A program made the translations under genes and the position numbers. Of a stretch of 64,000 bases of DNA, positions 9,626 through 20,330 are shown piece after piece. Source of the DNA: Hofstenia miamia (taxonomy: Eukaryota > Xenacoelomorpha > Acoela); NCBI GenBank assembly GCA_004352715.1, contig SCFE01000041.1, positions 596,706-660,705 on the forward strand, given 5' to 3'. Within the stretch, counting starts at the first letter, position 1, and each line of letters opens with the position of its first letter. Below the pieces are notes generated by a model, which did no database searches, was not told where the DNA came from, and worked only from the letters and a program-made list of their open reading frames with translations.

Positions 9626-12405
9626 GGTGCTCCCGAGGTTAAATTTGATAGTGAACCCATCTTGCATAGAGGGCGGGATGATTTTTCGAGATTTAATGCG
9701 GATGAAAAATGTTTTAGAAATTATTTCAATAATATAATTTCTCTCGATTAATTAAATTACATCATGCCCTTTCTTCATTTAAATTTTACAGGTTATATGT
9801 GTAGACTGAAACAAGTGCGTTATTGTTACGACAAATATATATGTAGAATACAATTACTAAGTTGGCTTTAATATGCTTATTCATTAGTCAAACCTCCCTC
9901 CTCGCCCCATTTTCAAAATGTATCCAAGCTTTTTGGGAATATTGAAATAATAATAAATTTTTCGTGGTTTTTATAATATAAAACCCCTTTTTCATAATCC
10001 TCTGCAACCGTTGAATGAAAGGTATCTTAAAAAGACTAACACTAGCTGTCATTTGCATAAGCACATACCTTAAAGTTTTTGTGGAGAATTTCGTTAATTC
10101 ACACAATTTTCTAAAGACATGATTCGATTTTGCATAAATTGCTAATTTAATTTTATAATAATTTAAAAAATAATTCAACTGCACCCTGTTTAGAGTTTTA
10201 GGACCGCACATGGCCTAAAAAAATAACAAACTCAAAAATGTGTTGAAATGCCATTAAATTTATTTGCAAAACTCCTACAACCGCACATATTATTGGTAGA
10301 TTTATGGATTACTAGACATTAAATTTAAAATATACTGCATTATGGTTATCATTTTGGAATCTTTTCTTTACTTGAGTATATTGCGTTAGAGCAAAAATTA
10401 ATGTAAACCTGAAGACAGTCGAGAACATCATAAATGATCTTCACAAGCTTTAACTGGCTTGAAGAATTGACAGCAAGATCAGTATTGTTTGCTAATTTGT
10501 TATGCTATTACTCACCATCTGATAATAAGTGAGTTTATTGTTTGCTACTATTTGTACATACACCGAAAGTGTGAATTCCGTTAATTTAAGTTTTGCTACC
10601 CTAGCTTCTAGTTGTTTTTACTTTTACTATTACAGATTTCCCCAACTGTACATTTAATTAACATTCTATTTTAGCATTTTTCAGATAATAGATTTTTTCC
10701 CAAATTGCCCCTTTATTATATATATTTATTTTTATTATGTTATTGATCAGTATGATCAACGCTTAGGGTATCACTTTGGGTGCAAGGTAAGATAACCTGA
10801 GGCTTTAAATGGTCAGATGGTTAAGCGCCTTACTCTGAGTGATAGTAGGTATTAGGTATAAGGATGAGTATGGTTAGGAAGCGCGGTTTGCATGTAGCTA
10901 TAATTCTTGTATTTTCTCTAGTCTAAAATGAGATGAGAATTAGGTGTTGGAAATGGTTCATCGCTTCGGCCGGAGGCCTGATTCTGTAAGAAGAAGTTTG
11001 GAATTAACTTGTTCTCTGAATACTTGTTAACTTATGGAATGAATATGCTCTTGTTTTCTCAAAAGATAGAAGTACATAATAACTAGTAGTTTCATTGGTT
11101 GTTTAATATTTCTAAAGATAGAATGCTTGCTGAGTGTTGCACGTGCTTCTTCCAGAAGTCCAGCATTCTACAATATAGTACATAGTTAAAATGACGTAAA
11201 TCATATATATGAAGCATATAAATATAAATATATTATAGTTACATACTTTTCATGTAAATATAATTATATATTTTTAAAAAAGTAACATTACTGATCATTT
11301 CCAACAATTTTTTCTAAAGTAGATAAACAATTAATACAAAATAACATCTGATAATTAACCTTATTTCAATACCAAGACACTTAATTTTATGCAATGAACA
11401 AAAATATGTCTAATAACATCATAATAGCAACAACCTTTGGGAATTCCAACTAATTCTGACTTTTAGGTGCTGTCCTTTTCTTCAAATGACAAAATTTCAT
11501 TGATATATGGTTTACAATAATTGGTAAGCCTGCTGTTTTCCCACAAATCAAATGGTGACATTAATTCCACCTTGCCTTTTATAATGCCACAAAAAACTAA
11601 TTCCTGCTCCCATACCTGGACAGCTAATTTTTATAATATAGTAATTATTAATGTTGTACTTGAATGTTATTTCAATAAATTTGATTAAGACTGCTTCCAT
11701 ATCTTTCTATTAATTTTGGTTTCATTAGATCAGGCTTGTTTAAATGACCAGATCACTGATAAGTTTGCAAATAAGGAATCATCTCACTACTATATATGAC
11801 TTTTGATTTATCTGGGTGGCAACAGGTCGAGGTAGTAAAGGTTTTTTGGAGACTGAATTTAACAAAATGAAATGTAATTTACAAGATACCACCAAATTTG
11901 ACGAAGAAAGACCTTTTTCTCATATATCTATTCTTGTTTGTGTCATTTTTATGCACTATGAATACGGTTGTTGTTATTTGACAAAAGAATGTTTTCACCA
12001 ATAAAAAGTGGAGGAAATATCAAGGCGGGGCTTAGACAGAGGCATCCGGGGCCCCTACATTTAGGGTATTCCTCATTTTTTCTATGCATTTCAAAAACAT
12101 TTTATGTAGATGTTCACAAGTGTTATCCGAAAGTTTAAGGTCAACAATGCACAAAATTAGACATTTAGAGAACTACATGTTACCATGTCGTTTTCTCTTG
12201 GAGTTATTTTTCTTTAAATTACCATTTTATTATATGTTTCCTCGTCAAAAAATTGCCCCAAAGTTATAAATCGTAAAGACACAACTTTGCCTCTCATTTA
12301 AAAATTGTTACATTATGCTCGTGAAAAGCACAAATTAAAACATTTCCTCAAACTCTATTGATAAACATTTAGCTTCAATTTGTCACAAAGTTGTAAATGA
12401 GGTTG
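9626..12405. other. Long AT-rich stretch without a supported gene
   Basis: Only short frames without family motifs are present. The one recognisable item is a possible tRNA-derived SINE near 10800-11000 (listed separately). GC-richer words near 12020-12060 did not resolve into an element. Confidence 0.5.
10806..11005 (+). repeat. Possible tRNA-derived SINE
   Basis: TGGTCAGATGGTTAAGCGC at about 10812 resembles the 5' half (A box) of a Ser/Leu-type tRNA. GGTTTGC, about 80 bases on, could be a degenerate B box. A GC-rich block, TTCGGCCGGAGGCC, lies about 150 bases downstream. A related arrangement, GTCAATAGGTTAAGCAC followed by CTCCGGCTGGAAGCC, occurs at about 34570-34620, which supports a repeat family. 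It cannot be a functional tRNA, as no cloverleaf closes. Confidence 0.3.
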
Positions 12406-12742
12406 CCCAATAAACAATAAAACGTTTAGAAGACGTCTTATAACACGTCTTAAAATGGTTTAGAAGACGTTTAGAAGACGTCTAGAAGACGTTTAGAAAT
12501 GGCATCTATGTCAGGTGTAGAAGACGTCTTTAAGACGTTTAGAAATAGTTTAGAAGACGTTTAGAAGACGTCTCGAAGACGTCTAGAAGACGTTTCAGAA
12601 CATTATTTGGTGGACACTAGATGGCATTCAGCAACGTTTAGAAATGGTGTTTTATACGACGTTTAGAAGACGTATGTTAAGACGTCTTACAACGTGTTAT
12701 ACCATTATAAGAGGGGTATAAAACGTTTTATTGTTTATTGGG
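12406..12742. mobile_element. MITE with 22-bp perfect TIRs and internal AGACGTCT palindromes
   Basis: A 337-bp non-autonomous element. Bases 12406-12427 (starting CCCAATAAACAATAAAAC) and 12721-12742 are perfect inverted repeats. The interior is a dense array of TTTAGAAGACGTC-like units in which the 8-bp palindrome AGACGTCT occurs six times. No coding potential. A right-flanking TA faces a left-flanking TG, so a decayed TA target (Tc1/mariner-like) is possible but unproven. The right end lies three bases past the stop codon of the secreted-protein gene A. Confidence 0.8.
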
Positions 12743-12744
12743 TA

Positions 12745-14055
12745 CTAATGAATTGTACATTGTTTTACAATCACAAAATCCTGAGTTAAATTAGGATGAA
12801 TTCTCTTTTTCAAAGTGTCTTCTTCTTTATCAATGAGATATTGTTTTCTCCAAATTTCTTCCTTTGAGAGATCCTGTAAACGCGGACATAAAAAGTTTAA
12901 ATGGTAGTTAAGTATTTCATCGGGAAAGTATAACACATTATAGAAGAAATCAATGTTATATAGTAGAGAATTGCTAAACAATGGACATGAACTATTAGTC
13001 ATATAGTAATTGTATTCGAATGTGCTGTCTTCAACTAATATCGTTGCATTATTGACGACAAAGTACTGATTAAATCTATTTCCTCTGAAACTGTCATTTA
13101 CGAAATGTATCTCACTTGCCATTAGAAGAAAGGCATGCCTTCCACGTACAATGTTTCTAATGAATATATTATTTGAATATTTGATGTATGTTATATTGGC
13201 TAATTGGTTTTCGTGCCTTATAACAGAAATAACCTTACTTGCTATATTTGAGTAAAAGTAATTACCGTCCAGCTTAAGAAATTTAGAAGAAAGGATTTCC
13301 AATAGAAAATCTTTGCAATTGTTGTTGCTTATATTATTTTGAATTAATTCTGCGTAACCAACCGTCTTAAACAAATTGAAATTACTTTTGTTCTGCACAA
13401 ATATGTTTCGAAATAATCTGTGGTTAAAGTTGGAGGATATTAATTGCAAATAAACGTAAGTTCTACGGAAAAGATTGTAGTTGAAGAATGCCCAATTTAC
13501 ATTAGTCAAAGGGTGGGCGAACAGAAAAAATATTCTTTCCCCTATCAAATTTGAGAAATGTGTTAGTGTGACATTAACAATAATATTTGGACAATATGCA
13601 AGGAAGATATCCTTCTCCAAGGACGCGTTGCCATGAAAGGAGCTATTAAAAATGAAGAGATCGCATTGTTTGTATACAAAATTGCCACTGTAATAAAAAG
13701 CTCCAGTTATGTTGACATTATTGACATTCAGTATTGAAAGCTTACTACATTGAATTGGCTTGTTTCCCATTACGAAGTCTAAGTTTTCCAACACAACGTG
13801 CTTAGCTTCATCAAATGAATCTGGCAGCATATCTGTTGCAAAGTATGATGTCTCACTGCTATGAGAATCTCTGGTCCCATATATTTTAACTAAGTCATTT
13901 TCAATGTGAACATTTGTAAATTTATTAATTGAACACTTCATTTTTAAGTTTCTGCCAACTGTAATGCTCTTGATTTCTTCTTTAGTGCAGTTCTTTAGGC
14001 AATTTGAGAATAGAATTTGAAAAATAAAAGTAACTACGATTTTTATAGATAACAT
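12745..14055 (-). CDS. Secreted parallel beta-helix protein, copy A (unnamed family)
   Basis: An intact, single-exon 436-residue protein of a family I cannot name. The ATG at 14055 is followed by a typical signal peptide (hydrophobic residues 5-18, then Cys), so it should enter the secretory pathway. Next comes a conserved N-terminal block, CTKEEIKSITVGRNLKMKC, then VHIENDLVKIYG. The middle consists of repeated hydrophobic-x-N-x-F coils about 22-30 residues apart: LFRNIFVQN, LIQNNISNNN, LDGNYFYSN, YSNNIFIRN, FVNDSFRGN, FEYNYY. That spacing and the Asn/Phe ladder are the hallmark of a right-handed parallel beta-helix. Many N-x-S/T sites suggest glycosylation. There is no C-terminal membrane segment or GPI signal that I can see. 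Copies B and C are paralogues; A and B lie head to head. Function unknown. Confidence 0.8.
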   Translation of the reverse strand: MLSIKIVVTFIFQILFSNCLKNCTKEEIKSITVGRNLKMKCSINKFTNVHIENDLVKIYGTRDSHSSETSYFATDMLPDSFDEAKHVVLENLDFVMGNKPIQCSKLSILNVNNVNITGAFYYSGNFVYKQCDLFIFNSSFHGNASLEKDIFLAYCPNIIVNVTLTHFSNLIGERIFFLFAHPLTNVNWAFFNYNLFRRTYVYLQLISSNFNHRLFRNIFVQNKSNFNLFKTVGYAELIQNNISNNNCKDFLLEILSSKFLKLDGNYFYSNIASKVISVIRHENQLANITYIKYSNNIFIRNIVRGRHAFLLMASEIHFVNDSFRGNRFNQYFVVNNATILVEDSTFEYNYYMTNSSCPLFSNSLLYNIDFFYNVLYFPDEILNYHLNFLCPRLQDLSKEEIWRKQYLIDKEEDTLKKRIHPNLTQDFVIVKQCTIH

Positions 14056-14442
14056 TATCTATGCTAATATTTTCCAAGCGCATTAGATATTACAACTGTC
14101 TTGTTATTGTTTTTAATTTCATATAAATATTCGAACCGTGGTAAAATTTGTAGTATTATACTTATTAAAACTTTATAGTGCTGTGGTTATTTCTTGAGAA
14201 TGCATGGAATATATATATATATACATAAAATGTAAATTGCCCCAAAATTTAACAAACATTTCCTTTGAAGAAAGGCAGTACAACAATGCGCATTGCTTCA
14301 TGATGCATAAAGATTTCGTGACGATATAAAAATGCAGGCCAATTTAGGGCAATTTCTAAAAATATTTTTTATGCCGTATATTAAAATATACTACAAAACC
14401 AATTTTCATACGCCATCAGGCCACAGCAATATTTCGTGTAAT
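14056..14442. other. Spacer 5' of gene A with a short TA run
   Basis: Between the head-to-head genes A and B. Holds a short (TA)n at about 14210-14222 and otherwise AT-rich sequence. A shared promoter region is possible but no element is identified. Confidence 0.35.
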
Positions 14443-14572
14443 GACTGGAAAACAAGATAATGTGATAGGAAGCAAACCAATTAAGTGCAGTAAGCTTACA
14501 ATAGTTAACGAGACAAACGTTTGCATGAACTCTCAATTCTACAGTACTAATGCTACAGCATATAGTAATTGC
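14443..14572 (+). pseudogene. 130-bp relic of the secreted beta-helix gene (copy B-like)
   Basis: Nearly identical to bases about 15790-15914 of copy B (for example GATAATGTGATAGGAAGCAA and TACAGTACTAATGCTACAGC). It carries a small deletion and lacks everything 5' and 3' of the segment. At 14573 it switches abruptly into MITE sequence also found at 45560-46036. The closeness to B points to a recent partial duplication. Confidence 0.8.
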
Positions 14573-14944
14573 TTCTGATAGAAACGCTATAATTAATAAG
14601 ACTAATGAAATCAAAAGAATGCGTAATCGAGCTTATCAATTGCGCTAATACTGCTGTAAACACTTGTAAACACTTCATTCGAAACTAGGCATGCAACAAG
14701 AAAGGATAACGACCAAATTGCTTGAAAAAGTTAAAGAAAAAACGTTTCTGTGGGATGTCTCTAATCCCAAATGTTTTGAATTATAAGATTCAATTGAGAT
14801 TAGTCAGCTCTAAACGCTGTATCAATAACAAATAAAAGTGTGATAAACAAGTTCAATTGAGACGCTGTAAACAGCGTATCAACAACAATGCCTTCTTCTC
14901 AATTTAGAGGTATTATAATTCATTGATAAGCTGTAAACTCACCT
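14573..14944. mobile_element. Left-truncated copy of the Harbinger-like MITE
   Basis: From ATTAATAAGACTAATGAAAT to GCTGTAAACTCACCT this segment is close to the MITE at 45477-46036, with an internal deletion relative to that copy. The right end CACCT is followed by TTA, the same trinucleotide that flanks the complete copy. The left terminus is missing and is replaced by the gene relic. Confidence 0.7.
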
Positions 14945-15540
14945 TTAGCTGTCTACATGTATTTTCAGGTTTTACTGATCTGGAAACAATTTCAATATCT
15001 GAAACACTAATTTAAGAATTTCCAGCACGAAGTCTAAGAAAATGTCTTAATAAAATCTTACTTTGACCGGAACTTTCCTGTGATGGATTTCTAAATCCAA
15101 TGCCTCATCACTCCCGTAAACTTAAAGAGCAAACAATCTTTTTTACATGTATTCTAAGAATTCGCATAAAATACAACAAATTCAATTGCAAGTTAATATA
15201 ATTGCAAATAGTCTAAGTTTTAAAACTTAGGGAATCCCTTACGGTTAGAGCAGACCCCAACTCAATAAACAACAAATGTTATGGTACTGAATACTTTATT
15301 AAATTTAAATTTGCTAATCAATAAAAATCATCTCTCAAAAATTTATACTGGTGATATTTCACTATTGGATATATTCGTTACAATAATCATCATAACAATT
15401 TGCAAGTTTGACATTGTTGAAATGTGGTACATTACGTTTCTAGCAATTAAATCTTTTCATAACATTGCTAGCAAAGAATATGTACCCACTCTTATATTTG
15501 AAAGGAAATTAGAAAATATTAATAAGTCTAAAGACTACTA
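14945..15540. other. 5' flank of gene B
   Basis: An 86-codon frame at 15281-15541 ends in TAATG, overlapping the ATG of gene B. It has hydrophobic composition but no recognisable motif. In an animal gene it is more likely 5' UTR or chance than a protein. Confidence 0.35.
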
Positions 15541-16668
15541 ATGGCATCAATCTCAATTTTAGCTTTATGTATTTCAAAAATAATATTCTCATATGCCCTA
15601 AAAAGGTGCTCAAGTGATGACATCAAGAACCTTAAGAATGGAGCTGAATTTTCTATGAACTGTTCAATTGATAATGTCACTCATGTGAGCATTGAAAAAG
15701 ATGTAGTCAAATTCTATGGAAATGAAAAATCATTTCTTAATACAGATATATTTCCCGATAAGTTTGCTGAAGATAAGTATGTTTTACTGGAAAACATAGA
15801 TAATGTGATAGGAAGCAAGCCAATTAAGGGCAGTAAGCTTACAATAGTTAACGTGACAAACGTTTACATGAACTCTCAATTCTACAGTACTAATGCTACA
15901 GCATATAGTAATTGCGATTTATTCATTTTGAATAGCGCATTTCAAGGTAATATATCATTATGGGATGATGACATGTTCTATATAGACTGTAAAAGAACAA
16001 CTGTTAATGTCACGGGCCCAAAATTTTCAAAAATAAATGCGAAAACACTTTTTGTTTCACATTCCCATGAGGACGATGTAATTAGCGCATTCTTCAACTA
16101 CAATAGATTTACGAAAATACAGGTTAAATCAGTCCTAATTTCATCACATTTTAACATTCGATTTATTGGGAATACCTTTGAGAGGAATGGAGGTGGAACT
16201 ATGATTACCTCAGTAGATTATATCGAGTTTATTCAAAATATTGTAACTCGTAGCAACTTTACACATTTTCTAATACAAGGCAATCAAATGACGTATTTTA
16301 AATTGAATGGAAACAATTTTCTTTCCAATAACGCCTCGGGTTTCATATTAATTGAAAACGATACTAGCAATGAAGTATTGTACCTTAAATTTGAAAATAA
16401 TATTTTTGTGAGAACTATTCTTAGTGGAGAGCAAGCACTTGTTTTGGAAGCAGATGAAATACATTTTCTCAATGACAGCTTTAGAGGGAATCAACTTAAT
16501 CAGTATTTTATCTCACATAAATCTAAGATATTCTTTGAAAAATGCACTTTGGAATACAATTATTACATGACTAACAACTCATGCACATTGATAAACAATT
16601 CTGAACGAAGGAGGACTAAATCCTCCGACAATGTTTTATATTTTCTTTGGAATACAATTATTACATGA
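15541..16668 (+). CDS. Secreted parallel beta-helix protein, copy B (C-terminus disrupted)
   Basis: A 375-residue paralogue of copies A and C. It has a signal peptide (MASISILALCISKIIFSYA), the conserved block CSSDDIKNLKNG and MNCSIDNVTHVSIEKDVVKFYG, and the coil ladder FIGNTFERN, FIQNIVTRSN, LNGNNFLSNN, FENNIFVRT, FLNDSFRGN, LEYNYY. It stops early because a 42-base segment at 16547-16588 is repeated at 16645-16686. The second copy is out of frame and introduces TGA at 16666-16668. Remnants of the normal C-terminus (TWLQNLS, FLKKKYLVDQ) follow in another frame to about 16850, with further stops. The first 350 or so residues could still give a secreted protein lacking the last 60 residues; it may equally be a new pseudogene. 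Confidence 0.75.
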   Translation: MASISILALCISKIIFSYALKRCSSDDIKNLKNGAEFSMNCSIDNVTHVSIEKDVVKFYGNEKSFLNTDIFPDKFAEDKYVLLENIDNVIGSKPIKGSKLTIVNVTNVYMNSQFYSTNATAYSNCDLFILNSAFQGNISLWDDDMFYIDCKRTTVNVTGPKFSKINAKTLFVSHSHEDDVISAFFNYNRFTKIQVKSVLISSHFNIRFIGNTFERNGGGTMITSVDYIEFIQNIVTRSNFTHFLIQGNQMTYFKLNGNNFLSNNASGFILIENDTSNEVLYLKFENNIFVRTILSGEQALVLEADEIHFLNDSFRGNQLNQYFISHKSKIFFEKCTLEYNYYMTNNSCTLINNSERRRTKSSDNVLYFLWNTIIT

Positions 16669-16686
16669 CTAACAACTCATGCACAT
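16547..16686 (+). repeat. 42-bp direct repeat with palindromic filler in gene B
   Basis: 16547-16588 and 16645-16686 are identical over 42 bases, from CTTTGGAATACAATTATTAC to ATGCACAT. The 56 bases between them hold GGAGGACTAAATCCTCC, a short hairpin. The duplication causes the premature stop of gene B. Confidence 0.9.
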
Positions 16687-17865
16687 GGTTACAAAATCTC
16701 TCCAACACTACATTTTTGAAGAAAAAATATCTCGTTGATCAAAGGAAGACTGAATGAGAAGAAGCATTCATGGTTAGTTAATTCAAAATTATGAAAGTGT
16801 AAGGCAATGCACATGTTATGTGTAAAGAATTTTAAATTGTGTGCAAAAATTGTAACTAATTATAGAATTTTGAAGAATGCTTTCTGATTTTCAGAAATCA
16901 CACAGTGAATTTTTTAAAATTTATAGAGAATTAGTTAGAGCTTATTAGTCGATTGAATTTTTTAAGTTGTTATTGGCACGCAATTAAATAGAAATTGCAA
17001 AGTATTCATTAAATACATTGAAAGCACTTTACGCGTCATATAAGTACAATATAAGTAACTTAATTTTCAATGCAATTTCAAAGTCTTTGTATACCCACGC
17101 AGAAAATTTGACCATTTATTGATAAATTATTTGTATATTGACTAATAAATGTATACACAATAGCTTGGTAATATTCAATCAATTTTCACTTAGCTTTGAA
17201 AATATCATGGCTGAATATTGAAATTAATGCATTTTTTGATGGAATGCGTGAATTCCATGTTCTATTCTTAAAGGAACTCGTGACTCCATTTTACCAATTT
17301 ATTAATGTTTAAAAAATTTTTATCTTTGTCAAGGTGTTATGTTTTTAAGTTATCATGACAACTTTTTTTGAATTCTTAGATGTAAAAAATCCAAATTTAA
17401 GGGATTGAAATGAATTTAAAATGTATTTTATTATTTGTGTAAAAGTACAATAACTATTAAAAATATATTCATTGAATAAAGGAATAGAATTATCTAGTAT
17501 TAAACAAAATACAAAACATAAAATGCTGAAATTCAAATATACATTATGCAAACAATTTTTGCTTATTTATTGTTTTTGGTGTTTATTTTAATGAGTTATT
17601 TTAAAGGCCTTAGATATAACTTGCAATATAATTATATTGTGATCATTTTAGGATTCATTTTTGAATTTTAAAAAAGAAAGGGTTCTAAAATCGGCTCTAA
17701 AGCCACACTTTTTCATATTTTCTGTAGTTGCCATCATAACTGTTCTGCCAAATTTATCTTTACTTGCAAGGAGGCAACGTTGCAATGCAAAATCCTAAAA
17801 ATATCTCCAAATCTAAAGCTATAGACTAATGCTATACATCATTTGTAGGTATTCAAATCCTAAAG
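16687..17865. other. Decayed 3' end of gene B, then AT-rich spacer
   Basis: The first 160 bases hold frameshifted remnants of the gene B C-terminus. The remainder has only short frames and no repeat that I could pair. Confidence 0.5.
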
Positions 17866-18462
17866 TAGCGTATACACTTACAACTTTCCGCGCAACTTTT
17901 TGGGTAATTATAAAGTCCCCAGCAAAAATATTTTGCGGACACATTTACAACTTTGTGCACAACTTTTTATATTTATAGCCCTTTTGAAAAATAAAATCTA
18001 CCAGTAAATGGGGGTGCCACACAATGGGTTTTGCGCTAGGTAAAAACACTTAAGTTAAATGCACTCCGTGTAGCATCTGTTCCCGCGCAAGATAATTACA
18101 AAATAATTAATCTCGGAGCATGTGCCGGGTCAGGAGTTCATCGTGTGGCATGGCAAAGAGCACTTAACATAGTTCATTTGACTCGGGACAAAGCCCATCA
18201 TGTAGCACCCCTTAAAATGCACTAAAACCAATAAAATCAAGCAGTCTGAAGAAAGACGACCTCGTTTTGAAAGGATCTTGCGCAATTTTAATCAGTTATG
18301 TAAATAATAATGCAGCTAAATTCTTTCTCTGTGAGAAATGACAAAATCGTAATAAATGAAGTAAAAGTTCACAACAAAGTTGGAATCGCGTACACACAAG
18401 TTTTCTTGTGCGCCTCATTAAATCAAGAAATGTTGCGCGCAAAGTTGTAAGTGTGTAGACTA
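17866..18462. mobile_element. MITE-like element with about 30-bp imperfect TIRs
   Basis: The left end TAGCGTATACACTTACAACT and the right end (reverse complement TAGTCTACACACTTACAACT) are inverted repeats. The similarity extends through a CGCGCAAC block about 30 bases in. The 597-bp interior has no reading frame, but a second inverted-repeat element sits at 18011-18211. Subtracting that gives an original size near 400 bp. No clean target duplication was identified, so the superfamily is undetermined. Confidence 0.65.
18011..18211. mobile_element. Nested 201-bp MITE
   Basis: The left GGGGTGCCACACAATGGG and the right end (reverse complement GGGGTGCTACATGATGGG) form imperfect TIRs. The internal sequence is richer in GC than its surroundings. 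It lies wholly inside the MITE at 17866-18462, so it is the younger insertion. No convincing target-site duplication. Confidence 0.65.
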
Positions 18463-20030
18463 TTTAAAAAATCGGAAATAAACTTTTCAAGTATTCCATC
18501 AAGAAAAGCATTTAAAGTTTCCATTAAATTTCATTGTTATGTCTTTCAACGGTTTACATGTAATGCAATTTTAATACAGGGAAATTTTCAAATAGATACG
18601 GAAAATAGAAAATTTCTTGTTAAAATTCAAGTATGACATGCAATATTATTTTCTCAACTTGTTTTCAATTTGCTAGTGTCCGATTATTACTCGCAAATAT
18701 TATATATTTTATTCTACAGAAATTTCTCTATTGTATAGTAAAAGATTTAATAAATTTTGTTTTTATGTAAATTAAGAATTTATATTTTTTACAAAATTTA
18801 TCTATGTTTTCAATTGAATTTTGATTGCTTCAAGTGAATAATGACAGAAAGTTCACCTAGTAAGGCACACTTGCAATAAAATCTGATTAATAAAGCTGTT
18901 GCAAAACGATTATAATCTCATAGCAATTTTGATAACTACAACATTTAAAAGTTTATTATGCAATGTGAATGTAATATTTATTGTTCTGGAATGCAATGCA
19001 GACTATGTTCATTGATTGCAAGAAGTGATTTTTAGACCCATAACCAAAATTGTTGATCCTGCTTTGAATCTCCTTTGTGTCCCCATGATATAAATGCGCC
19101 CTTACATCTTAGAAAGTGATTTTGATGATTTGCTTCTTTTGAACTATTTCACTATGTTCCAAAAAAATTGATATTCACATCTAGTGAAGTAGACTGCTTT
19201 CTTGCTCTTTAGGAAATTACTGTTATGATGAAGAATGAACACATGTTTTCAATCATCTTAAGCAATTAAAGACGCGTTGTAATACATTGCATTTTTTGCT
19301 AATTGAGAATTTCCGAATTTCGGTTAGGTTGTTTGCATACATCTAGAAGGTTAAAATGGGGTAAATTGGATTTTTTAATTTATGGAGATATGCATCTATG
19401 CTATCATTAACTAGTGGTTTCAAATTACTAGAATTCCTCATTATCAAATTTTATTACTGTTAGCAGGTTATACAACAACAACATTGTATTTTCGAACAAA
19501 ATTGTTTTGCATGATTCATTAGCATGGAAAACTTTAAAATATTTAAATTATTGCGAATTTTTGTATCCCTGAAATGGGCTGAGGTCTGATTTCAAAACCA
19601 ATAAATTGCATTGAAAAACATATATGCTTCAAGAATTCCAAAGACTACCTTGGAGTAATTATTAGCCCAATAAATTTTATTAAAACCTGGAGCTAAATGG
19701 ATGGAAGAAACCTATTTAATCTCAAACTATTTTAACCTTGGAACTACCACATGGGTAAATTGACCTATTGAAAAATTTTGCATGGCTGATATGAAAAATT
19801 TAAGGATGCTTATTGGACAGGTGTTTTAGTACCTTCCTAAAAAATTATAAAATGACTTCCTTTCAAATTTAATAGACACTATTGCCATAGCAACCATTAT
19901 TTTTTATGAATTACTATGAACTATTTCAATGGGTAAATTGACCTATTTGTAAAATTCTGAACATAAATAGAAAAAGTGGGAACTATGACAAGCTAAATGA
20001 TGCATTTTAAGGAAATTTTAATAATAAGTG
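18463..20030. other. AT-rich intergenic DNA
   Basis: No supported gene. Two occurrences of GGGTAAATTGACCTATT, near 19754 and 19930, are a short dispersed repeat flanking the piggyBac remnant on its left. Their role is unclear. Confidence 0.45.
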
Positions 20031-20039
20031 AATATTATT

Positions 20040-20330
20040 CACACTTCTTAGAAATGTGACTTCAACAACAAAATATTTTATATTCCAACAGGTTTATATT
20101 CCAGCACCTGAGAGTTCTTTGCAATTGGCTCGGATTATTCCTGTCATTGTAATTGATTGCTTGAGAAATTTTTGTGACATTTCATGTGTTGTAAAAAAGT
20201 TGTCTGTAGTTACAAATAATCGACTGTATGAGCATGGGGCCATCAATTGTAGGACAACATGCTGGGTAAGCACAGTGTCCACATGTGTTTATCCTTACCA
20301 ATGTAAGGAATGACATCAAAAGCTATGGTA
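20040..20330 (-). mobile_element. piggyBac transposase fragment (antisense)
   Basis: The minus strand reads DVIPYIGKDKHM, then VLTQHVVLQLMAPCSYSRLF, then VTTDNFFTTHEMSQKFLKQS and TMTGIIRANCKEL. This matches the central block of piggyBac-type transposases (YxGK, VVxxL, then xDNFFTS, then GTIRxNRKxxP); the Asp of DNFFT is one of the catalytic acidic residues. The first two pieces are in different frames, and the rest of the transposase and any TTAA-flanked termini are missing. A dead fragment. Confidence 0.75.

Noticed and set aside
10806-10890. A functional tRNA gene
   Set aside because: Only an A-box-like 5' half is present; no acceptor pairing, no anticodon arm, and the B box is degenerate. 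SINE-like repeat is the better call.
11816-12269. Two small plus-strand frames of 61-62 codons
   Set aside because: Short, no motifs, start codons not convincing; near an unresolved GC-richer repeat patch.
15281-15541. 86-codon frame overlapping the ATG of gene B (TAATG)
   Set aside because: Looks like bacterial translational coupling, but this is an animal genome. The frame has no motif and no paralogue upstream of genes A or C.
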